36,400 bases of DNA from an uncultured Clostridia bacterium (GTDB taxonomy: Bacteria > Bacillota > Clostridia > Oscillospirales > CAG-272): contig CALGCW010000164.1 of the NCBI GenBank assembly GCA_937884385.1, forward strand, positions 1 through 36,400, written 5' to 3'. How positions within the stretch are numbered: position 1 is the first letter of the stretch; each line of letters starts with the position of its first letter. The notes beneath the pieces are model-generated. The model saw nothing but the letters and a program-made list of their open reading frames with translations, searched no databases and was not told where the DNA came from. A program made the position numbers and the translations under genes. Below are positions 17,308 to 24,237 of the stretch, piece after piece.

Positions 17308-18297
17308 CTATTTTTCCGAATAAATATCAACTATCCGCTTACCGAATTCTCTGCCGAGCTCAAGCTCGGAAAGCGAATCGTAATGCCCCCAGTCGGGGTC
17401 ACCCGCAGGTTCTTTGTGAACGGTAAAGCCAAGATCTATAGTTGAAAAGTAGAGATTGAGTGGTGAAAGTGCGCAAAATGCTTCCTTTGCCTCGTTTATC
17501 TCGGGGTATGAGGGTTCACAGTAGGGGCTGTTGGAGATGCCTGCATCGATAAAGTATATTCCCCTCTCCTCTGCATACGGAGCAAGGTCCGTGCGAAGAT
17601 ATTCGGCAAACTTAATTTGATTTTCAAGGTATCTTGATGCCTTGAATTCGGTTGTATCGCTCTCGCCCTGCATCCAGCAGACAGCACCTATCTTAGCATC
17701 ATAATTTTTGTCAAGCAGATATCCCATATAGGTGTTCACAAACTTCAGAAATGCTTCGTAAATATCGCCTCGCTCGTATTTGAGCAGCCAATGATAATTG
17801 AGCGTGTAGCCCGACATGGTGTATTTAAGGATCACAATCTGCTCGTCGGAAAATGCTTTTGACAGCACCTCTGCCATACCCACCTCGGGTCCGAATGCGC
17901 CGCCGTATGCGCCGCAGGTCATATCGACCTTGACGAACTCGCCCTCACTCGTGTGGTTTTTATTATCTATGCAATAGTTTATAAGCACGTTTTCAAAGCC
18001 GTTTTCGTACACGGAATATGCTTCCTCACCAACGTTTTCCTTCAAGAAGAGTCCCGCAGAGCATCCCGAAGCATTGCTTTGACCAAGCAAAAGCACCACC
18101 TTCAGCTTCTTTCCTTCTCCGTCGGGCAAGGTATCGACTATGGGAAAGCTCATATCCATATCAAGATCGACCTGAACGCCCTCAAAATAGCCGGGAGCAT
18201 CGGGCGGGGTGGTCGTAGTTGTGAAAATCCCCTCCGAAAAGCTGCAGGACGAAAGTAAAATCAATATTGAAAGTATAATTAAAGCGATCCTTTTCAT
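17308..18297 (-). CDS. SGNH-type carbohydrate (acetyl)esterase lipoprotein
   Basis: A 329-residue lipoprotein: MKR, a hydrophobic run, lipobox L-S-S-C, then a short Thr-rich linker. The catalytic domain resembles the sialate O-acetylesterase/CE6-like group (DUF303). The nucleophile block is VVLLLGQSNASG, followed by FGPEVGMAEVL, a CWMQGESDT block and a C-terminal DWGHYDSLSE with the likely catalytic Asp/His. The substrate is probably an acetylated polysaccharide or glycan at the cell surface, an inference from the family. GGAGC precedes the ATG. The gene ends just before the -35 of the serine dehydratase promoter, and no terminator is visible between them. Confidence 0.83.
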   Translation of the reverse strand: MKRIALIILSILILLSSCSFSEGIFTTTTTPPDAPGYFEGVQVDLDMDMSFPIVDTLPDGEGKKLKVVLLLGQSNASGCSAGLFLKENVGEEAYSVYENGFENVLINYCIDNKNHTSEGEFVKVDMTCGAYGGAFGPEVGMAEVLSKAFSDEQIVILKYTMSGYTLNYHWLLKYERGDIYEAFLKFVNTYMGYLLDKNYDAKIGAVCWMQGESDTTEFKASRYLENQIKFAEYLRTDLAPYAEERGIYFIDAGISNSPYCEPSYPEINEAKEAFCALSPLNLYFSTIDLGFTVHKEPAGDPDWGHYDSLSELELGREFGKRIVDIYSEK

Positions 18298-18327
18298 TTT
18301 GTGCTCCTATAATCAGTTTTTTATTTA

Positions 18328-18356
18328 ATTATAGCACAAAATCAACTCTTTTTCAA
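18328..18356 (-). promoter_or_regulatory. Promoter of the esterase lipoprotein gene
   Basis: On the minus strand TTGAAA (18351-18356), a 17-base spacer and TATAAT (18328-18333). Confidence 0.75.
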
Positions 18357-18363
18357 TAAACAG

Positions 18364-18392
18364 TTGACTTTTAGTGCGAAAAAAGATAAAAT
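18364..18392 (+). promoter_or_regulatory. Promoter of the TrmH-family gene
   Basis: TTGACT (18364-18369), a 17-base spacer and TAAAAT (18387-18392). Its -35 is only 7 bases from the -35 of the divergent esterase promoter, so the two polymerases should compete. Confidence 0.7.
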
Positions 18393-18422
18393 ATCTATAT
18401 ATCAAAAGTTAGAGGAATAACT

Positions 18423-19250
18423 ATGGCTGACATTATTGAAATTACCAATTTTAACGACAGCGCGCTCGACGTTTACGTGCGCCTTACCGGCTCGCAATTA
18501 AGAAATAAGCTTGAACCCGAGAAGGGTGTATTCATTGCCGAAAGTCCAACAGTCATTGAAGTAGCAATGAACAGCGGATGCGTTCCTGTATCCTTTTTGA
18601 CGGATGAGAGACTGCTCAAAAGCGGCGCGGTCGAGGATATAATTTCCAAATTGCCCGAGGGAACGCCCATTTATACTGCCAGCCGCGAGCTTTTGATCTC
18701 CCTTACGGGATTTGAGCTCACTCGCGGTGCACTATGTGCTATGCGACGCCCTGCGCTTCCGAGCGTTGAGGAGCTCTGCAAACACGCGCGAAGGATCGCC
18801 GTATTTGAGGAAATAACCGACTCAACAAATATCGGCGCACTCTTTCGCTCTGCAGCGGCACTGAATATTGACGCGGTACTTGTCACACCCACCTGCTGTG
18901 ATCCTCTTTGCAGACGCGCGGTAAGAGTTAGTATGGGAACGGTATTTCAGGTCCCGTGGACGAGGATAGGAGAGGCAAAGGCTGATTGGCCCGCAAAAAT
19001 GCAGGATCTCAAGGCACTCGGCTTTAAAACGGTTGCAATGGCTCTGCGAAACGATACTATAAATATTGATGACCCAAGCCTCAGAAACGAGGGAAAGCTT
19101 GCCATAATCCTTGGAACGGAGGGCACGGGGCTCACCCCAAAAACCATTGACGACTGCGATTTTACGGTAAAAATACCGATGACGCACGGTGTCGATTCCC
19201 TCAACGTCGGTGCTGCAGGCGCTATCGCCTTTTGGGAACTTGGAAAATAA
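18423..19250 (+). CDS. SpoU/TrmH-family RNA 2'-O-methyltransferase
   Basis: A SAM-dependent RNA ribose methyltransferase of the trefoil-knot SPOUT superfamily. The 275-residue protein has an N-terminal RNA-binding part (1-110) and the catalytic domain with three motifs: EITDSTNIGALFRSAAAL, AIILGTEGTGL and IPMTHGVDSLNVGAAGAIAF. The target (tRNA or 23S rRNA) cannot be assigned. AGAGGAA precedes the ATG. It is monocistronic, and the promoter of the export operon follows shortly after its stop. Confidence 0.9.
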   Translation: MADIIEITNFNDSALDVYVRLTGSQLRNKLEPEKGVFIAESPTVIEVAMNSGCVPVSFLTDERLLKSGAVEDIISKLPEGTPIYTASRELLISLTGFELTRGALCAMRRPALPSVEELCKHARRIAVFEEITDSTNIGALFRSAAALNIDAVLVTPTCCDPLCRRAVRVSMGTVFQVPWTRIGEAKADWPAKMQDLKALGFKTVAMALRNDTINIDDPSLRNEGKLAIILGTEGTGLTPKTIDDCDFTVKIPMTHGVDSLNVGAAGAIAFWELGK

Positions 19251-19268
19251 TGAACCAGATGTGAATTT

Positions 19269-19310
19269 TTTGATAAAAATATTGACATCGTTTGATAAAT
19301 GTTGTACATT
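19269..19310 (+). promoter_or_regulatory. Promoter of the TasA/SipW-like export operon
   Basis: TTGACA (19282-19287), a 17-base spacer and TACATT (19305-19310). Two exact copies of TTTGATAAA (19269-19277 and 19291-19299) lie 22 bases apart, about two helical turns, around the -35 and spacer, a layout suited to a dimeric regulator. Confidence 0.6.
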
Positions 19311-19354
19311 TATATTGATTACCCGTTAATTAATATAAACTTGGTTATTTTCTC

Positions 19355-19427
19355 AAAAGGGATCCCTTTTGAATGATGTTTAACATCATTCAACGCAATT
19401 TTGATATACATAAAGCTATGGCTTTAT
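19355..19427 (+). promoter_or_regulatory. Structured leader with three inverted repeats
   Basis: The leader before the first gene of the export operon is about 145 bases long. It holds a perfect palindrome AAAAGGGATCCCTTTT (19355-19370), then a hairpin with 10-bp arms TTGAATGATG/CATCATTCAA and a 5-base loop (19369-19393), then ATAAAGC/GCTTTAT with a 4-base loop (19410-19427). None is followed by a clear T-tract, so these are not simple terminators. They do not cover the ribosome binding site. They could be mRNA-stability hairpins, a cis-regulatory RNA or DNA operator sites. Confidence 0.55.
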
Positions 19428-19463
19428 TTATATAAATCCAAATACATAGAAAGGAAAGAAACT

Positions 19464-20006
19464 ATGAAAAACAGAAAAATCGTTGTAGTAGCATTCTTGC
19501 TTATCGCAGTATTGCTCCTCGGTGTTGGTTACGCTGCACTTACCGACACACTTACAATCATTGGTAATGCTCATATCGATATCGGTACGGCAGAAAATAC
19601 CTTTGATTCAAAGATCTACTTCTCTGATTCTGCTGCCACAAGCTCCACAGGTACGGGCACGACCGCTGACGTAGCAAGCCATACTCTTGACGATGCTACA
19701 TTCACAGCTAACAGGCTCGCAGTTATGGGAGAAAAGTCTGTATTTACGTTCACTATCAAGAACGACAGTAACGTTGATGCTATTATCTCCGTAGCAGGCA
19801 CGAAGCTTTCCGGCGCTGAAAACCCCTCAAACTCCAATACAGATAAGTTTACAGTTGAATATACTTATCCTGATGGAATGACCGTTGCTAAGGCCGGCGG
19901 CACAATTACCGTAGTTGTAACCGTAACGGTTAAAGAGCCTGTAACGGCTGCTACAAGCGCTACTTTCGGAATTGAGCTTACAGCTACATCCGTTGACCCC
20001 GCTTGA
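19464..20006 (+). CDS. TasA/CalY-like secreted protein with SipW-type signal peptide
   Basis: A 180-residue precursor. The signal peptide has the SipW-cognate form: MKNRK, a long hydrophobic core (IVVVAFLLIAVLLLGVG), then YAALTDTLTIIGNA, with cleavage expected near residues 24-25. The mature ~155 residues are Thr/Ser/Ala/Val-rich and beta-strand-like, with repeated hydrophobic-alternating strands such as GTITVVVTVTV and TFGIELTATS, and no cysteine. In TasA/CalY proteins this fold polymerises into matrix fibres, which is what I infer here. The start is set by AAGGAAAG. It is first in an operon, 45 bases before the fused signal peptidase, and by position and size the likely major subunit. Confidence 0.82.
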   Translation: MKNRKIVVVAFLLIAVLLLGVGYAALTDTLTIIGNAHIDIGTAENTFDSKIYFSDSAATSSTGTGTTADVASHTLDDATFTANRLAVMGEKSVFTFTIKNDSNVDAIISVAGTKLSGAENPSNSNTDKFTVEYTYPDGMTVAKAGGTITVVVTVTVKEPVTAATSATFGIELTATSVDPA

Positions 20007-20051
20007 TCTTAAAAAATATAAGTAATCATTTTATAGAAAGGAGAACGGTCA

Positions 20052-21185
20052 ATGTTCAATGATAAGAAAAAGCTTTATCTGATCTCGTCATGTATTTTTG
20101 CCGTTCTCCTGATTGCTTTATTCGCACCGATGGGCAGCGGCAGAATAATTGCAGCGATCCTGCTTCTGCCATCGGCGATCATTTCTTATTTTTTTATTAA
20201 AAAAAGAGTTGCTCTCTCGATCAACTCAAAGCAGGTGCTGCTTATCATAAGCACTATCGGCTTGCTCTATCTTGTATTCTATTACGTATCCGCCGTATAT
20301 TTTGGTTTTACCAAAACGGGATACGGCTTCAAATGGGACATCATCCTCACGTTGACCCTGCCAAGCGCGATCATAATCGTTGCTTCGGAGGTGATAAGGC
20401 ACGTGCTTTGTGCTCAAAAGGATAGAATAGCAACTGCGCTTGCATATATGATCTGTCTTTTGGGTGACGTGCTGATCTGCACAAATGTTGCGGGAATAAC
20501 CACTTTTTCTACATTTATGGACGTTATAGGTCTTACACTTTTCCCGGGACTTTTATATAACCTCCTTTACAACTATCTCTCGTTGCGGTACGGCTTTATG
20601 CCGAATATCGTATATAGAGCCTTGACGGTCTGGGCATTCTTCCTCATACCCTATGGCTCTGCTATTTCAGATTCACTTATTGCGTTCATCAATATGCTCC
20701 TTCCCATCGCGATCTTCTTGTTCATCGACTCTCTTTATGAGAAAAAAAGAAGATATGCCTTAGGACAAACGAGCAAATTCAGAAGGATCGCTTCAAAAGT
20801 GCTTACAATTATCGTTCTGATAATTATGATAGGAACGGTAATGCTTATTTCAAATCACTTCTATTACGGCGCGCTCGTTATAGCCACTGACTCAATGACA
20901 GGTGAGCTCAACCGCGGTGACGTCGCCATCTTCCAAAGATATGAGGATCAATTTATAATAGAAGGTCAGGTCATTGTTTTTGAACAAAACGGCTCTATGA
21001 TAGTTCACAGAGTCGCTGATATACAAATAATTAACGGAAATACACGCTATTACACCAAGGGGGACGCAAACGAAGACCTTGACGTCGGCTTCAGAACGGA
21101 TGCCGATATTGTCGGACTTGTTAATCACAAGCTTCCCTTTCTCGGCTTCCCCACCCTTTGGATGCGCAGTCTTTTTGAACATTAA
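20052..21185 (+). CDS. SipW-type signal peptidase I fused to a multi-pass membrane domain
   Basis: Residues 1-270 contain about eight to nine hydrophobic segments (starting near 8, 31, 61, 95, 127, 153, 187, 209 and 248). The C-terminal ~105 residues are an S26 signal peptidase. Its catalytic Ser281 is in TDSMTGELNRGD. His319 (SMIVHRVADI) replaces the Lys of ordinary bacterial enzymes, and Asp338 lies in YTKGDAN. The Ser-His spacing (38) and His-Asp spacing (19) are close to SipW of B. subtilis (40 and 19), the ER-type subclass. It should cleave the two SipW-type precursors encoded on either side. Classical SipW has only about two membrane spans, so the extra domain is unusual; it may be a gate, scaffold or assembly platform. 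GAAAGGAG precedes the ATG. Confidence 0.85.
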   Translation: MFNDKKKLYLISSCIFAVLLIALFAPMGSGRIIAAILLLPSAIISYFFIKKRVALSINSKQVLLIISTIGLLYLVFYYVSAVYFGFTKTGYGFKWDIILTLTLPSAIIIVASEVIRHVLCAQKDRIATALAYMICLLGDVLICTNVAGITTFSTFMDVIGLTLFPGLLYNLLYNYLSLRYGFMPNIVYRALTVWAFFLIPYGSAISDSLIAFINMLLPIAIFLFIDSLYEKKRRYALGQTSKFRRIASKVLTIIVLIIMIGTVMLISNHFYYGALVIATDSMTGELNRGDVAIFQRYEDQFIIEGQVIVFEQNGSMIVHRVADIQIINGNTRYYTKGDANEDLDVGFRTDADIVGLVNHKLPFLGFPTLWMRSLFEH

Positions 21186-21200
21186 GGAAAGGAGAGAAAA

Positions 21201-22745
21201 ATGTCTGAGCTTGAAATTCGAAAACGACAGGAATATAAACGCAACAGAAAAAAATGGATGATTATTCAGATTGTTGCCATCGTAATCATAGCAGCCATTG
21301 CTCTTGGTTCATTCCTTATTTATGACAGAATGAACCGTACATACTATATTGAATATACCGAAAGCAGTAATATTGACTATAAGGTACAGTATAGAGAGAA
21401 TAACTTCTTTGAAGAGGAATGGATCGGCAAGGATCAGGAGTACATCTCTTCTCTCATCTCAGGAATGGTTGCTGATTTTAACTATAGACTCAATATGGAT
21501 ACGACCGGCGTTGGATTTGAATATAAATACAGCGTTGATGCAACTCTCCTTGTTGCTGACAAGGACACGGGAAATGCTTATTATACCGTTGAAGAAAACC
21601 TCGTGCCGCTTACGAGCTCTTCAACAAGAAGATCAAACGCGCTTGAAATAAACGAGCACGTTGCTATTGACTATAATAAGTTCAATGATATTGCGACTCG
21701 CTTTATCGGTGCTTACGGTCTTAAGAACGCGTCAAGCACGCTTATCGTAACACTTAACGTTGAAGTTTTGAGCACATCGGATAAGTTTGAGCAGAGCAAT
21801 GAAAACAAATACTCCACCTCTCTCAACATTCCTCTTGCAACCGAGACCTTAAGCATTGAGCTTACGGCAAGCGTTCCCGAAAGCGAAAGTAAGGTGCTTG
21901 CTTACACAGGTGCACAAAGTCAGCAGATATTTTACATCACAGGTATATCCACTTCTATAATCGCGTTTGTTCTTCTCATCATTCTCTTCGTGTTCCTTCA
22001 GCTTACACGAAACGAGGATATCACTTACGCGGCAAAGGTCAGAAAGCTCGTCAATGCTTACGGCTCATATATCCAGAGAATGGACGGCGAATTCGATGAT
22101 GCCGGCTATCAGACGGTTATGATCAAGACCTTTACGGAAATGCTCGGAATCCGTGACACGATACAGTCCCCCATCCTTATGACGGAAAACAGGGATGAGA
22201 CGATGACGAGATTCCTTATCCCCACTAACACAAAAATCCTTTATACCTTTGAGATCAAGGTAGATAACTACGACGAGATATACGCAAGATTCGAGGAGAT
22301 AATCGAAGAAGCGGAGGACGAGGTCGAAGAAGCCGTTATCCTTACAGAGAACGTAGATGCTGAAGCTGTTGCAGAGGCAATGGCAGAGCCTGACATCATC
22401 CTTTCGGAGATCGAATTTGAGCCCGATGATGACGATGAATTTGAAGTACCTCCCGAAGAGCCCGGAATTGAGGTAGTCGGTGTTGTTTGGCCCGAGAAAA
22501 CACGCAAGAATAAGGTATATCGCTACGATCCCAACGGTGAGGAGCTTCACGAGGGTGATATGGTCCTTGTTCCTACAAGGGATGCCGCAAGAGACCGTGA
22601 GGTCATCAGAAAGGCTGCTGTCGCTCACGCGAATCACAGAGTTGACCCCGAGCATATCAAACACCCCTTAAAGAAGATAATCGGTGTTATTAAGCGCAAG
22701 GCTGAAGCCGCGCTCACCGCAGGTGTTGATTCTGAAGATAATTAA
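21201..22745 (+). CDS. DUF5305-like bitopic membrane protein with long cytoplasmic tail
   Basis: A 514-residue protein with a short basic N-terminus, a first membrane helix (about 19-41), an extracellular beta-rich domain of about 200 residues, a second membrane helix (about 243-268) and a cytoplasmic tail of about 245 residues. The extracellular part resembles DUF5305, a family I recall next to SipW-type signal peptidases in archaea and Firmicutes. The tail has an extremely acidic stretch (about 361-422, including EFEPDDDDEFEVPPEE) and then a basic end. It starts 15 bases after the signal peptidase stop with an AAAGGAGAG site, so the two are certainly co-expressed. A role in guiding export or assembly of the secreted subunits is inferred. 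Confidence 0.75.
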   Translation: MSELEIRKRQEYKRNRKKWMIIQIVAIVIIAAIALGSFLIYDRMNRTYYIEYTESSNIDYKVQYRENNFFEEEWIGKDQEYISSLISGMVADFNYRLNMDTTGVGFEYKYSVDATLLVADKDTGNAYYTVEENLVPLTSSSTRRSNALEINEHVAIDYNKFNDIATRFIGAYGLKNASSTLIVTLNVEVLSTSDKFEQSNENKYSTSLNIPLATETLSIELTASVPESESKVLAYTGAQSQQIFYITGISTSIIAFVLLIILFVFLQLTRNEDITYAAKVRKLVNAYGSYIQRMDGEFDDAGYQTVMIKTFTEMLGIRDTIQSPILMTENRDETMTRFLIPTNTKILYTFEIKVDNYDEIYARFEEIIEEAEDEVEEAVILTENVDAEAVAEAMAEPDIILSEIEFEPDDDDEFEVPPEEPGIEVVGVVWPEKTRKNKVYRYDPNGEELHEGDMVLVPTRDAARDREVIRKAAVAHANHRVDPEHIKHPLKKIIGVIKRKAEAALTAGVDSEDN

Positions 22746-22774
22746 ACAATAAATAACAGAAAGGAGAGAAAGGT

Positions 22775-24187
22775 ATGAAGACTTGGATGAAAGCAACGAT
22801 TTGTACTGTGCTCTCCTTTATGTTTTGCATTATGACACTTGGCTATGCCGCATTAACGGATACCTTGAATATTCGAGGATCCGTAGATATTACCATTCCG
22901 GAAGGTCTTTTTATCATAAGCGTATCCGACTCTCCCACATCCCAATCAAGAGTTGACCATTCAAGCTTAACGTATATCCCCTATTCGACCACGGTTGACT
23001 GTATAGTTGACAAGGGTTCGAGTAACAGATATGCCGGAACCGTCACATATGAGATAACAGTGCTTAATAACACTAAATACGAATATGCTTACAGAGATAT
23101 CTATTATCAGTCAAGCGTTGACGGATACAACGGAAACGGATACGTCAGCACATCAACCGGCAATAGCAAAATCGGTATATCCACATCCTTCCCCAACGGC
23201 TCAAAAGTCGCTCCCGGAGATACGCTCGTTTTCTACGTTACGTATACGGTAGGAAGAAGTATGAATGCAAGTACGGACTGGAGATCATTGGTCAATATCC
23301 GCTTCGGCATCAACGTTGATTCCGAGGAAGAAGCGCGTGCTGCCGTTATTGCTAAATTTGAGAACATACTTAATTCACCTTCGACTTATGCAACTCTTTG
23401 CGATAAGATAGACGACAAATTCAGCGGTGCAGAGTGGACCTCAAACTACATCGGAAACGTTACAGACTCTTCAAGCGATGACTCGACAACTGTAAACACC
23501 CTGTTCGCAGGTCAGCTTCAAATGGTCATTGACGGCGTAGACAATCCTATAACTGTACTTATAAAGCACGAAAACGTTGACGGAAATAGACAGACAGGTG
23601 ACGATTATACCGCTGTTTCGGGTAATAACTCATTTACGGGATACGGATGTGAGTTCACTCTCTATATGACAACGAGTGATCTTAGCGACAGATCAGTCGC
23701 ACCGCCCGTTTACGCCGCAGTATTCACATGTGACAGAAATGCGGACGGAAGCATCGGAAAATGGTATATGCTTGGCGAGCCCTATGCAGGCACAGCATCC
23801 ATAGTAGGCTATGAGGGCGGCGAATCCACGGGATCGTTCGATACAGGTACCTGGCGTGCATATAGCGCGACCTACACTCCCTCGGAAAACTACTCTTACT
23901 CGATCAATGCAGGAGCTACCATTCAAACCGTAACACAAACTGTGGATCCCAATGCAAATGCGGCTCTTGAAGAGCTCCTTGTTAGGGCTAAGGAGATAAT
24001 CGACAGTGACAAGTATGCCGGAACAGGACTTGTAGCACTTGAAAACGCATATTACAACGCAAGCAAATACTACACTGTTAATGCCGACGGCACGATAAGC
24101 GTCCCTGACTCATTTACAAGAGTTCAGCTCGTACCGACCATCCAAGTTCTTGAGCAAGCGCTCAACCCATTTGAAAATATTCAATAA
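22775..24187 (+). CDS. Large secreted protein with SipW-type signal peptide and FIVAR-like C-terminus
   Basis: A 470-residue precursor whose signal peptide repeats the motif of the first gene: GYAALTDTLNIRGSVDI at about 23-39. The mature region has a beta-sandwich-like domain (about 40-190) with strand patterns like DTLVFYVTYTVG. A middle domain (about 200-390) with several Gly/Asp/Tyr-rich loops has no recognised fold. The C-terminal ~70 residues are helical and FIVAR-like (ALEELLVRAKEIIDSDKY), a module found in surface adhesins. No LPXTG or membrane anchor is seen, so it should be released or built into a fibre as a minor subunit, tip or adhesin. It is last in the operon, before a strong terminator. 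Confidence 0.75.
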   Translation: MKTWMKATICTVLSFMFCIMTLGYAALTDTLNIRGSVDITIPEGLFIISVSDSPTSQSRVDHSSLTYIPYSTTVDCIVDKGSSNRYAGTVTYEITVLNNTKYEYAYRDIYYQSSVDGYNGNGYVSTSTGNSKIGISTSFPNGSKVAPGDTLVFYVTYTVGRSMNASTDWRSLVNIRFGINVDSEEEARAAVIAKFENILNSPSTYATLCDKIDDKFSGAEWTSNYIGNVTDSSSDDSTTVNTLFAGQLQMVIDGVDNPITVLIKHENVDGNRQTGDDYTAVSGNNSFTGYGCEFTLYMTTSDLSDRSVAPPVYAAVFTCDRNADGSIGKWYMLGEPYAGTASIVGYEGGESTGSFDTGTWRAYSATYTPSENYSYSINAGATIQTVTQTVDPNANAALEELLVRAKEIIDSDKYAGTGLVALENAYYNASKYYTVNADGTISVPDSFTRVQLVPTIQVLEQALNPFENIQ

Positions 24188-24193
24188 TAAAAG

Positions 24194-24230
24194 AACACAG
24201 GCTCGGATATTTCCGAGCCTGTGTTTTGCT
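24194..24230. terminator. Strong bidirectional terminator
   Basis: A 14-bp stem (arms 24194-24207 and 24212-24225, AACACAGGCTCGGA) with a 4-base loop separates the export operon from the convergent metalloprotease gene. T-tracts lie on the plus side (TTTTGCTATATTTTTTATT), with AATAAAAG on the other. Confidence 0.85.
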
Positions 24231-24237
24231 ATATTTT

